A stretch of 23,890 bases of DNA from UBA647 sp964400545. Its GTDB lineage: Bacteria > Acidobacteriota > Aminicenantia > UBA2199. This document shows positions 8,225 to 15,299 of the stretch, piece by piece (positions within the stretch are counted from its first letter, which is position 1; every line of letters starts with the position of its first letter). Under the pieces are notes generated by a model. That model made no database searches and was not told the DNA's origin. It saw only the letters and a program-made list of their open reading frames with translations. The stretch covers positions 1-23,890 of the forward strand of contig CAYNUG010000021.1 in the NCBI GenBank assembly GCA_964400545.1. The letters are read 5' to 3'. The translations under genes were made by a program, and so were the position numbers.

Positions 8225-8730
8225 ATTTATTTACAGGTATTATTTTCAGTAATGAAATGAAGATCGAGCCTGTACTCTCTCTATTGGAAAAAATGTTTTC
8301 GGAGAGGGATCTTGTTTCTGATATTATTGATTTCAATTTTACTGATTACTATTTTGACGAAATGGGGAAACCTCTGAAACGGCTTTTCATATCTTTTTCA
8401 AAACTGATATCTCCGGAACTGTTACCGGAAATAAAACTGATCACAAATGAGGTCGAGGATAAATATTCGGTGTCGGGGAAGAGAAAGATCAATCTTGATC
8501 CCGGATATTTGTCAGACGCAAATGTGATTATTGCCACTACAAAAAATTATTATCAGAGGATTCCATTGAGATCGGGAATATATGCTCATATGGAATATGT
8601 GATAAAAGGGAAGGATCTGAATATGCTTGAATGGACATACCCTGATTTCAGATCTGAGAACTATTTGAGCTTTTTTAGAAAAATGCTCATTCTATACAAG
8701 AAAAAGATGAATTTCAAGAAAGTGACATAA
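8194..8730 (+). CDS. DUF4416 family protein
   Basis: A 178-residue cytosolic protein. Conserved DUF4416 features are the opening VNLFTGIIFS strand, FNFTDYYFDEMGKPLKRLFI in the first third, EIKLITNEVEDKY, RKINLDPGYL, IIATTKNYYQRIPLRSGIYA, and the late motif EWTYPDFRSENYLSFF. The dense, well-kept aromatic and charged motifs suggest an enzyme, but the function is not known to me. The start at 8194 lies inside the end of the preceding gene (31-base overlap) and gives an MGQ opening like the usual MG opening of the family. It ends the operon that starts at 722; the next gene has its own promoter. Confidence 0.85.
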   Translation: MGQNSTFKKVNLFTGIIFSNEMKIEPVLSLLEKMFSERDLVSDIIDFNFTDYYFDEMGKPLKRLFISFSKLISPELLPEIKLITNEVEDKYSVSGKRKINLDPGYLSDANVIIATTKNYYQRIPLRSGIYAHMEYVIKGKDLNMLEWTYPDFRSENYLSFFRKMLILYKKKMNFKKVT

Positions 8731-8763
8731 AACATTTTAGTCTCTATTTTATAGAAATTTTCA

Positions 8764-8792
8764 TTGACAAATTATGATCTAAGTGATACTTT
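8764..8792 (+). promoter_or_regulatory. Promoter of the pyrR-pyrB-pyrC operon
   Basis: TTGACA (8764-8769) is followed by either GATACT (8785-8790, 15-base spacer) or TACTTT (8787-8792, 17-base spacer). Transcription would start near 8797, only a few bases before the AGGAG (8804-8808) that serves the ATG at 8815. The TTG of this -35 box is also the first possible in-frame start codon of the pyrR reading frame, but it is a promoter element and not a start. Confidence 0.6.
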
Positions 8793-8814
8793 TCAGATTT
8801 ATCAGGAGAAGATA

Positions 8815-9366
8815 ATGGAAGAGAAGATCAAAGCAAAAATCATGGATGAAAAGAAGATGATGAGAGCTTTTCAGAGAATGTCGGTAGAAATACTGGAAAG
8901 GAACAGAAAGATTGAAAACCTGGTCTTGATCGGGATTCAGAAAAAAGGGGTATATGTTGCAGGAAGAATTAAGAAACTTATAATGGAAATGGAAAATATC
9001 GATCTCCCGTTAGGGGTTCTTGATATAACTTTATTTAGAGATGATCTTCACAAACATGAAAATCAGCCTGTCATTCAGAAGACCGAAATAAATTTTTCAA
9101 TAGAGGACAAAGATATTATTCTTATCGATGATGTCCTTTTTACAGGAAGGACGATAAGGGCTGCAATGGATTCGCTCTTTGAACTCGGCCGTCCCGCAAG
9201 TGTTCAGTTGGCGGTTTTTATTGACAGAGGTCATCGGGAACTCCCTATCTCAGCTGATTACAAGGGAAAGTATCTTCCGACTTCCAGAAGAGAGAGAGTA
9301 AATGTGAAATTGAATGAGATTGATGAGATTGATCAGGTGCTTATCATGGAACCTACGAGGTTTTAA
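8815..9366 (+). CDS. pyrR: Bifunctional PyrR: pyr operon regulator / uracil phosphoribosyltransferase
   Basis: A 183-residue phosphoribosyltransferase-fold protein. It opens with KAKIMDEKKMMRAFQRMSVE, then LVLIGIQKKGVYVAGRI, LPLGVLDITLFRDDL, and the PRPP-binding loop DIILIDDVLFTGRTIRAA, the exact PyrR version of this motif. PyrR proteins bind UMP and pyr mRNA to cause attenuation, and often have UPRTase activity. I chose the ATG at 8815 for its AGGAG and because homologues begin close to KAxIMDE. It is followed directly by pyrB with no spacer. Neither upstream nor between the pyr genes is there space for the terminator/antiterminator leader that PyrR regulates in Bacillus. Its regulatory role here is therefore open. 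Confidence 0.93.
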   Translation: MEEKIKAKIMDEKKMMRAFQRMSVEILERNRKIENLVLIGIQKKGVYVAGRIKKLIMEMENIDLPLGVLDITLFRDDLHKHENQPVIQKTEINFSIEDKDIILIDDVLFTGRTIRAAMDSLFELGRPASVQLAVFIDRGHRELPISADYKGKYLPTSRRERVNVKLNEIDEIDQVLIMEPTRF

Positions 9367-10311
9367 ATGGTAGAATACAAATTTAATCAGAACCATCTCC
9401 TTGGAATTGATCATTTGAGTGATAAAGATATTGATACAATTCTTGAAACGGCAGAATCATTTGTTGAAATATCAACAAGAAATGTCAAAAAAGTGCCAGC
9501 TTTAAAGGGAAAAACAGTTGTGAACCTTTTTTTTGAGAATTCCACCAGAACAAGAAGTTCATTTGAAATTGCTGCAAAACGGTTGAGCGCAGATCTTATC
9601 AATTTCAATTCATCTGTTTCAAGTCTCAAAAAAGGAGAATCTCTTAGAGATACCGTCCTTACTCTGGAGGCAATGAATCCCAATATTATTGTAATAAGGC
9701 ATTCTGCATCCGGTGCGCCACATTATCTTACTACATTTGCAAAATCATCTATTGTAAATGCCGGTGATGGATTTCATGAACATCCCACACAGGCACTTCT
9801 TGATGCTTTGACAATGAAACAGGTTTTTAAAACAATTAGGGGATTAAAGATCTCAATAATCGGCGACATACTACATTCACGGGTTGCCAGATCAAATATA
9901 ATCCTTCACAGAAAAGTTGGTAATGAAGTTTCAATTATCGGTCCTCCATCGCTTGTACCCGTTGAGTTCGAAAATATGGGAGCTAAAGTTTATTATGATA
10001 TTGAAGAGGGAATCAGGAATTCTGATGTGGTAATGATGCTTAGGGTCCAGAGCGAAAGAGGGGCGGGCAATTATTTCCCTTCCATAAGGGAATATAGAAA
10101 ACATTTTTCCATAAATGAAAAGGTTTTTTCAAGAGCAAAAAAATCTGCAATTATTATGCATCCCGGGCCATTAAACAGGGATGTCGAGATCGACAATACA
10201 CTTGCAGACTCTAAAAGATCGGTTATTCTTCAACAGGTGACAAATGGAATAGCTGTGAGAATGGCTGTTCTCTATCTGCTGAAAGGAGATTCCAATGAGT
10301 TTGTTAATTAA
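9367..10311 (+). CDS. pyrB: Aspartate carbamoyltransferase catalytic chain
   Basis: A 314-residue ATCase that condenses carbamoyl phosphate and aspartate to carbamoyl aspartate, the second step of UMP synthesis. Motifs are the carbamoyl-phosphate loop FFENSTRTRSSFE (STRTR at 59-63), the SLKKGESLRDT loop, HPTQALLDAL, the Asp-domain strand IIGDILHSRVARSN, and the late HPGPLNRDVEID and VTNGIAVRMA segments. The SLKKGES loop supplies the neighbouring-subunit lysine. The ATG at 9367 follows the pyrR stop with no gap; GAGG at 9357-9360 sits 6 bases before it. No regulatory subunit gene pyrI is next to it, so allosteric control of the E. coli type is not expected. It overlaps pyrC by 17 bases. Confidence 0.96.
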   Translation: MVEYKFNQNHLLGIDHLSDKDIDTILETAESFVEISTRNVKKVPALKGKTVVNLFFENSTRTRSSFEIAAKRLSADLINFNSSVSSLKKGESLRDTVLTLEAMNPNIIVIRHSASGAPHYLTTFAKSSIVNAGDGFHEHPTQALLDALTMKQVFKTIRGLKISIIGDILHSRVARSNIILHRKVGNEVSIIGPPSLVPVEFENMGAKVYYDIEEGIRNSDVVMMLRVQSERGAGNYFPSIREYRKHFSINEKVFSRAKKSAIIMHPGPLNRDVEIDNTLADSKRSVILQQVTNGIAVRMAVLYLLKGDSNEFVN

Positions 10312-11575
10312 AAACGGCAGGATTGTCGATCCTGCAACAAAAACTGATGATACTTCGGATATCCTGATCGAGAAAGGGCTGATAAAGAAAGTATCCGGTA
10401 AAATATCTGAAAAAGGTGTCAAAACAGTTATAGATGCAAAGGGGTTAATTGTTAGTCCCGGATTTATTGATATGCATGTTCATTTAAGAGAACCGGGGCA
10501 GGAAAATAAGGAAACGATTGAGACGGGTATGCTTGCCGCAGCAAGAGGTGGATTTACTTCGATTGCTTGTATGCCAAATACGGCTCCGGTAAATGATAAC
10601 AGATCTGTAACTGAATATATAATTGCCAGATCTCATGAGGTCGGGACCGTAAATGTATTTCCCATTGCATCTATTTCAGTTGGAATGAAGGGAATAGATA
10701 TAACAGAGATGGCAGATCTTAAAGCGGGTGGTGCAAAAGGTTTCTCAGATGACGGGCAATGTGTAATGAGCGCGGATCTTTTCAGAAAAGCACTTGAATA
10801 CACAAAAATGCTTAACGTTCCGGTTATAGAACATCCTGAGGACCATTCGATATCAGGAGATGGACAGGTTAACGAGGGGTTTATTTCATACAAATATGGT
10901 TTGAGGGGAATTCTCGGAGCTGCCGAAGAAGTAATAGTTGCCAGAGATATAATTCTTCAGGAAAGGATAAGATCACTGCTTCATCTTACTCACATTTCAA
11001 CCGCAGGATCGATCGATCTTATAAGAAATGCCAAAGCAAAGGGGATTCAGGTTACATCGGATGCAACACCTCATCATCTGTTGTTAACCGAAGAATTGAT
11101 CACTTCTTATAATCCTGTGTATAAGATGAAACCTCCTCTGCGAACAGAAAAGGACAGGCAGGCGCTTATAAAAGCTTTGAATGACGGGACCATCGATGCA
11201 ATTGCATCTGATCATGCTCCTCATACTTTCGACGAAAAGGATAAAGAGTTCGAATATGCACCTTTCGGTGTCATCGGACTTGAAACTTCATTCAATGTGA
11301 TCTTTGACAGACTTGTTAATGAAGGTATTATAAGTTTATCGAAGTTTATTGAATTATTTTCAACAAATCCAGGTAGAATACTCGGGTTGAAAGGGCGTGG
11401 TGTTGTGGAATCGGGGGCGTTTGGGGATCTGACGATCTTTGATCCACAAAAGCCTTTTAAAATAGATACCGGGAAATTTTTATCAAAAGCAAAGAACAGT
11501 CCTTTCAATGAATGGAAGGGGAAAGGTTCGATAGTTTACACTATTGTAAACGGGAAAATTGCTTATCAGGCCTGA
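10295..11575 (+). CDS. pyrC: Dihydroorotase, class I (zinc metalloenzyme)
   Basis: A 426-residue amidohydrolase that cyclises carbamoyl aspartate to dihydroorotate. Metal-binding residues of the class I type are visible: HVHLREPG (H61, H63), the Asp of FSDDG, the His of EHPED, the His of THIST, and the catalytic Asp of IASDHAPHT. CMPNTAPVND and FGVIGLETSF are also conserved. The length is that of the active zinc enzyme and all ligands are present, so it is not a PyrC-like pseudo-subunit. AAAGGAG lies before the ATG, which sits inside pyrB. The gene ends tail-to-tail with tilS, and the two coding sequences overlap by ten bases. Confidence 0.96.
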   Translation: MSLLIKNGRIVDPATKTDDTSDILIEKGLIKKVSGKISEKGVKTVIDAKGLIVSPGFIDMHVHLREPGQENKETIETGMLAAARGGFTSIACMPNTAPVNDNRSVTEYIIARSHEVGTVNVFPIASISVGMKGIDITEMADLKAGGAKGFSDDGQCVMSADLFRKALEYTKMLNVPVIEHPEDHSISGDGQVNEGFISYKYGLRGILGAAEEVIVARDIILQERIRSLLHLTHISTAGSIDLIRNAKAKGIQVTSDATPHHLLLTEELITSYNPVYKMKPPLRTEKDRQALIKALNDGTIDAIASDHAPHTFDEKDKEFEYAPFGVIGLETSFNVIFDRLVNEGIISLSKFIELFSTNPGRILGLKGRGVVESGAFGDLTIFDPQKPFKIDTGKFLSKAKNSPFNEWKGKGSIVYTIVNGKIAYQA

Positions 11576-12930
11576 GATACTTTTGATTCCAACTTGATTT
11601 CTAAATAGTTATTTTCTTTTATGGTCGTTTTATACTTGTTTGAAACAGGTGATCCGCATACCCATAAAATGTCATTGTTCCCGTTTAAAACTACAGGGAG
11701 AAGATTCCTGAGATCTGAAGGAACTCCGGATGCTCTTATCATTTCAAATACTTTTTGTCTTACATCAGAATTGATCTTCTGATATTTATCAAGATCTTCT
11801 GCATTTCTTATAACGAGAGGATAAATTATTTTATTTAGTGGAATAATAGTCTCAAAATTGGTTTCCGGTTTTTTAAACTTATTCGAAGTATATATGGAGA
11901 TCTTTGAATTGATCTCATGAATATCCACTTCTCCCGGGGAATTGATCGAATATTTATAGCCTGGAATAGAGATCATATCCTGATAAATAAATCCTTTTTT
12001 GATCGAAAAATTAATTCCCGGGACAGATATACCCTTTTTCTCCTCATGGTTATCCGTAAGTGCTTCAATATGCTCAAAATCTATGTTTAGTAAATCCCCT
12101 TTTATCGATCTTATAAATTCCCTTATAATGTGCCTTCTTAGGGATAAAGGTTCCTTCATCAATTCCCGAACCGGAAGTATCCGGCTACAGATCAGATGTT
12201 CTGACAGGAATTCTGTAGCTCTGTTCCTGAAGTATTCATACTCTTCCTGTATGATCGAGACCGTACGGAAAATGTGCTTATCCAGGTTCGGTTCTATTTT
12301 TTCAATTTCAGGAATAAGATTATTCCTGATATTATTCCTGAGGAAAGTGTTTGATCCGTTTGTCGGGTCAGTAAAGAAATTTTCTCCAGACCTTTCAAGA
12401 AAATCTAATATATCGGATTTTGAAAAGATCAGGAGAGGTCTTATTATTCTCTGATCTTTAAGTCCAAAGATGCCGCTTAAACCCTGCAATCCACTTCCTC
12501 TGAAAAGTTTAATAAAAAAAGTTTCAGACAGATCTGATCTCGAATGCCCGGTTGCGATCTTTGAATTTGGAAATTTATCCGCCACTTTATCAAAAAAATC
12601 ATATCTTGATATTGAGGCTGCATTTTCAAGATTAAGCTTATTTTTATTCTTAAAAGCTATTATATTGCCCGACCCTTTGATGAGATCTATATTCTTCTTT
12701 TTAAAGTATTCATCGATCCATTTTGATTCGGTATCTGAGTCTTCCCTGAGCTTGTGATTAAAATAGGCAGCTTTCAGGTTAAATTTAATATCATCTTGAA
12801 GCTTATTTAGAAGCAGTAGCAGTGTGACTGAATCTTTTCCGCCCGAGAATGCCGAAATAATGGTATCGTTCTTTTTGACAAGACCATTATCGACTATATT
12901 TTTAAGGAATTTAGGATATAAATATTTCAT
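11566..12930 (-). CDS. tilS: tRNA(Ile)-lysidine synthase
   Basis: A 454-residue PP-loop enzyme that converts C34 of the CAU-anticodon tRNA(Ile) to lysidine, so it reads AUA and is charged with isoleucine. The ATP pyrophosphatase loop SGGKDS is at 29-34. Further motifs are ATGHSRSDLSETFFIKLFRG followed by SGLQGLSG, and the FTDPTNGSNTFLRNNIRNNL segment. A C-terminal domain of the TilS type follows. The reading frame stays open upstream through the 3' end of a tRNA, so a start at 12963 would be inside that tRNA; the real start is the ATG at 12930. It lies 8 bases after the tRNA, preceded by T7 with no Shine-Dalgarno. That tRNA also has a CAU anticodon. The 3' end overlaps pyrC. Confidence 0.93.
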   Translation of the reverse strand: MKYLYPKFLKNIVDNGLVKKNDTIISAFSGGKDSVTLLLLLNKLQDDIKFNLKAAYFNHKLREDSDTESKWIDEYFKKKNIDLIKGSGNIIAFKNKNKLNLENAASISRYDFFDKVADKFPNSKIATGHSRSDLSETFFIKLFRGSGLQGLSGIFGLKDQRIIRPLLIFSKSDILDFLERSGENFFTDPTNGSNTFLRNNIRNNLIPEIEKIEPNLDKHIFRTVSIIQEEYEYFRNRATEFLSEHLICSRILPVRELMKEPLSLRRHIIREFIRSIKGDLLNIDFEHIEALTDNHEEKKGISVPGINFSIKKGFIYQDMISIPGYKYSINSPGEVDIHEINSKISIYTSNKFKKPETNFETIIPLNKIIYPLVIRNAEDLDKYQKINSDVRQKVFEMIRASGVPSDLRNLLPVVLNGNNDILWVCGSPVSNKYKTTIKENNYLEIKLESKVSQA

Positions 12931-12938
12931 AAAAAAAT

Positions 12939-13011
12939 TAGCGGTGGAGGGATTTGAACCCACGGCATATCGGATATGAGCCGACTGCTCTACCGCCTGA
13001 GCTACACCGCC
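12939..13011 (-). tRNA. tRNA-Met (CAU anticodon), elongator type
   Basis: Minus-strand cloverleaf of 73 nt including discriminator A73. Acceptor GGCGGTG pairs with CACCGCT (G1-U72 wobble). D-arm is GCTC/GAGC with GG in the loop, anticodon stem GTCGG/CCGAT, loop CTCATAT with anticodon CAT, and T-loop TTCAAAT. The T-stem has a U-U mismatch at 50-64. CCA is not encoded. The three G-C pairs and the C1-A72 type end of an initiator tRNA are missing, so it is not fMet. The acceptor resembles Bacillus elongator tRNA-Met as I recall it. A tRNA-Ile(CAU), the TilS substrate, cannot be fully excluded, and tilS lies directly downstream. Confidence 0.88.
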
Positions 13012-13020
13012 ATTTGTTTT

Positions 13021-13049
13021 ATTATAGTCGAATTTCAGCCAATAATCAA
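13021..13049 (-). promoter_or_regulatory. Promoter of the tRNA-Met(CAU)-tilS unit
   Basis: On the minus strand, TTGATT (13044-13049), a 17-base spacer, and a perfect TATAAT (13021-13026). The start would be near 13014, three bases before the mature 5' end of the tRNA. No other promoter is evident before tilS. Confidence 0.75.
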
Positions 13050-13123
13050 TAGCCGGAATTGCTAAATTTAATACAAACCGAATAAATTCTTTTAAGTCTT
13101 TATTGAAAAATAGAAGACTATTC

Positions 13124-13152
13124 TTGAAATTAACTAAAATTAATTATAGAAT
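13124..13152 (+). promoter_or_regulatory. Promoter of tRNA-Ser
   Basis: TTGAAA (13124-13129), a 17-base spacer, and TAGAAT (13147-13152). Transcription would begin near 13159, about 8 bases before the tRNA. It diverges from the tRNA-Met promoter in the same intergenic region. Confidence 0.65.
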
Positions 13153-13166
13153 TGGTTCTTAAATAC

Positions 13167-13253
<87 letters not shown>

Positions 13254-13265
13254 ATCTCTTCAATT

Positions 13266-13330
13266 CAAGCATGTGGGATTTGAACCCGCGATACTCTGGG
13301 TTCGAACAGATTCGTCTCCATGCGAATCTT
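13266..13330 (-). other. Degenerate tRNA-like segment (possible tRNA pseudogene) or hairpin after tRNA-Ser
   Basis: Read on the minus strand, three arms occur in tRNA order. A D-arm-like TTCG-CATGGAGA-CGAA with GG in an 8-base loop lies at 13311-13326. An anticodon-like TCTG-TTCGAACC-CAGA lies at 13295-13310. After five bases comes a T-arm-like GCGGG-TTCAAAT-CCCAC with one mismatch, at 13273-13289. No acceptor stem can be formed, so it is not a working tRNA. As an alternative, AGATTCG (13308-13314) and CGAATCT (13323-13329) form a 7-bp hairpin on the plus strand that may help end the tRNA-Ser transcript, but no T-run follows directly. The first T-run (T8 at 13352-13359) is 22 bases further on. 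Confidence 0.3.
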
Positions 13331-13410
13331 TGGTATTTAATATTCTTCTTATTTTTTTTCCGTAAATTATTCAATAATATTCTCTTTTTATTTCTTAAAT
13401 CCGTAAAATC

Positions 13411-13419
13411 TGTTACAAT
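13411..13419 (+). promoter_or_regulatory. Extended -10 promoter for the SRP RNA
   Basis: TGTTACAAT is an extended -10 (TGn plus TACAAT at 13414-13419). The start would be near 13426, about eight bases before the first paired base of the SRP RNA. The region at -35 is AT-rich without a clear box. Confidence 0.5.
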
Positions 13420-13433
13420 AATTTTAAGGAAAC

Positions 13434-13532
13434 GGCCCGGGTACCCGGCAATACATGCGTGTGAACCTTGTCAGGACCGGAAGGTAGCAGCAATAAGCAC
13501 GATTTTGTATGTGTTCGGGATTTCCCGGGTCT
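13434..13532 (+). ncRNA. ffs: Small bacterial signal recognition particle RNA (4.5S type)
   Basis: About 99 nt forming a single long helix. The ends pair through GGCCCGGG and CCCGGGTC, then ACCCGG with CGGGAT, and ACATGCG/TGTGAA with TGTATGTG. The apical domain IV is clear: TGTCAGGACCGGAAGGTAGC at 13469-13488, with the GGAA tetraloop and the AGCAG side of the symmetric loop bound by Ffh. Bacterial SRP RNA targets ribosomes making membrane proteins to FtsY. The Alu domain and 6S-like extension of the long Bacillus form are absent. No T-tract follows the helix; the next gene, dnaX, starts 13 bases later, so cotranscription followed by processing is likely. Confidence 0.93.
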
Positions 13533-13545
13533 AAAAAATAATAAA

Positions 13546-14952
13546 ATGTATCTGGCATTAGCAAGAAAATACAGACCTAAAACGTTTAAAGAATTGATAG
13601 GTCAGCCTCACATCACAAAGACACTTCAGAATGCAATAAAAATGAACAAATTATACCCTGCTCTGATATTCTCCGGAATGAAAGGGGTGGGAAAGACATC
13701 AGCTGCTCGGATATTGGCAAAAGCAATGAACTGTGAAAAAGGCCCTGCTCCCGAACCGTGCAATGAGTGTTCTATATGCAAAGAAATAAATGAAGATAAA
13801 TCTCCTGACTATATAGAAATAGACGGTGCATCCAATAATGGAATAGAAGAAGTGAGGAGCCTAAGAGAAAAGATCAAATACAGTCCTTTTAAGAATCGCT
13901 TCAGAATGGTTGTTATTGATGAAGTTCATATGCTGTCTAATTCGGCATGGAACGCATTGCTGAAGACGATAGAGGAACCACCCGAGCATACATATTTTAT
14001 AATGGCAACAACTGACTTTCACAAAATACCTTCAACGATAGTCTCAAGGTGTCAGCATTTTGAGTTTAAAAGGATCCCGGTTGAAGTGATGGTATCTGTT
14101 CTCGAGAATATTGTTGAAAAGGAGAAAATTGTAATTTCAAAATACGGCCTTTATCTGATTGCAAAATCTGCGGATGGCAGTCTCAGAGATTCCAAAAAGA
14201 TACTGGATCAGGCTATAGCCATATCTAATGGAGAAATCGAGGACAAAGATGTGATCGATATTCTCGGTATTATTGAGGAGGAGGTCTTTATTGATCTGAC
14301 CTCGTCATTTCTTTCCTGCGATAGAAAGAAGATCATCTATCTGATTGATGATCTGATCGACAGGGGTATTGATATTCGATTCTTCTATTCAGAATATATT
14401 AAGTTTCTAAGAAATTTAATAGTGCTGAAATCAGAGATTGAAATTGAAAAACTCCACAATCTCAACCCGGAGAATGTGTCCAGAATAAAAATGCTTATCA
14501 AAGAGGTAAGTGAAGTTGAACTGCTAAGGTATTTTAATGCAGTTAAAGATCTTGAATTGACGATAAAGAATACAGAGAATCCAAAGATAATTCTTGAATA
14601 TATGTTTATTAAATTATCCTATTTTCCGTCACTCAGGCCAATTGAGGAGCTAATCGAAAGTGTGGAATCCAAAGGGTTGGCAGCAAAGAGAGCACCTCTT
14701 GTAGAAAAGGAAAGAATTAAGAGAGTTAAGGAGAATAATAAAACTGATGATTCGGAAATGGAAGCGGATAAAGCCATTAGCGATTCCGTTAATCGGGATG
14801 ATAGTGGAAAATCGAAGTCAGTAAATACTTCGGAAAAAAAATCTGAAAGTAATGATAGTTTTAATGAGATTACCAAGGATAAACAGATAAAAAATCTGAC
14901 CAGTAAAATCCAGGGCAGAATAATCTCTGTTGAAAATTTAAAAGGAGACTGA
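13546..14952 (+). CDS. dnaX: DNA polymerase III subunit gamma/tau
   Basis: A 468-residue clamp-loader AAA+ ATPase. Walker A is GMKGVGKT (44-51). A zinc-binding set is C63, C72, C75 and C78. Walker B is VVIDEVH (122-128), sensor 1 is ATT (154-156), and the arginine finger is SRC (167-169). Domain III follows to about residue 380. The tail is charged, low in complexity and short, so the tau-specific polymerase-binding domains of E. coli are reduced or missing. An A8 tract lies at codons 430-432. I chose the ATG at 13546 because upstream in-frame sequence is SRP RNA. It has no Shine-Dalgarno. ybaB starts 3 bases after the dnaX stop, as in many bacteria. Confidence 0.95.
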   Translation: MYLALARKYRPKTFKELIGQPHITKTLQNAIKMNKLYPALIFSGMKGVGKTSAARILAKAMNCEKGPAPEPCNECSICKEINEDKSPDYIEIDGASNNGIEEVRSLREKIKYSPFKNRFRMVVIDEVHMLSNSAWNALLKTIEEPPEHTYFIMATTDFHKIPSTIVSRCQHFEFKRIPVEVMVSVLENIVEKEKIVISKYGLYLIAKSADGSLRDSKKILDQAIAISNGEIEDKDVIDILGIIEEEVFIDLTSSFLSCDRKKIIYLIDDLIDRGIDIRFFYSEYIKFLRNLIVLKSEIEIEKLHNLNPENVSRIKMLIKEVSEVELLRYFNAVKDLELTIKNTENPKIILEYMFIKLSYFPSLRPIEELIESVESKGLAAKRAPLVEKERIKRVKENNKTDDSEMEADKAISDSVNRDDSGKSKSVNTSEKKSESNDSFNEITKDKQIKNLTSKIQGRIISVENLKGD

Positions 14953-14954
14953 TA

Positions 14955-15278
14955 ATGGCGAAAATACCTAATATGAACCAATTGATGAAAATGGCTCAGG
15001 ATATGTCAACGCAGATGGAAGATAAGATGAATGCAATTAAATCTGAAGGAAATGCGGGTGGAGGAATGGTCAAAATAGTGCTCAACGGTCATAAAAATAT
15101 TCTTTCGATCGACATTTCAAAAGAGGTCATTGATCCTGAAGATGTTGAGATGCTTCAAGATCTGATAATCGCAGCTTTTAATGACGCGGTGGGTAAAGTT
15201 GATGATGAGTTGAAAGATAATCTCGGATCAGCTCTTCCCGGAGGCCTCCCGGGCGGAATGCCTTTTCCGGGTTTTTGA
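14955..15278 (+). CDS. ybaB: YbaB/EbfC family nucleoid-associated protein
   Basis: A 107-residue protein of the YbaB/EbfC family, small DNA-binding dimers that associate with the nucleoid. The layout is typical. An N-terminal helix rich in M and Q (NMNQLMKMAQDMSTQMEDKM) is followed by a glycine-linked beta hairpin (GGGMVKIVLNGHKNILSIDI), the conserved DPEDVEMLQDLIIAAFNDA helix, and a G/P/M-rich tail ending in PGGMPFPGF. AAAGGAG lies before the ATG. It sits between dnaX and recR, the most conserved setting of this family, which has led to suggestions of a role in recombination or repair; the exact role is unknown. Confidence 0.93.
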   Translation: MAKIPNMNQLMKMAQDMSTQMEDKMNAIKSEGNAGGGMVKIVLNGHKNILSIDISKEVIDPEDVEMLQDLIIAAFNDAVGKVDDELKDNLGSALPGGLPGGMPFPGF

Positions 15279-15299
15279 TCCTATAGGTGCGAAAATAAT

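Noticed and set aside
8731..8763. Terminator between the DUF4416 gene and the pyr promoter
   Set aside because: The stretch is AT-rich but I could not find a stable stem followed by a T-run.
8764..8814. 17-residue N-terminal extension of PyrR from a TTG
   Set aside because: The TTG belongs to a TTGACA -35 box; the ATG at 8815 has AGGAG and matches the usual PyrR start.
11534..11551. GTTTAC-ACTATT-GTAAAC hairpin as terminator of pyrC
   Set aside because: It lies inside the coding region, has only 6 bp and no T-run after it.
11999..12757. Two plus-strand open frames opposite tilS
   Set aside because: tilS is supported by PP-loop motifs; these frames are antisense shadows without recognisable domains.
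12931..12963. Upstream extension of TilS
   Set aside because: The added codons are the 3' part of tRNA-Met and the T-run; homologues start at the ATG at 12930.
13352..13359. T8 run as terminator tail for tRNA-Ser
   Set aside because: The nearest hairpin ends 22 bases earlier, too far for a classical Rho-independent terminator.
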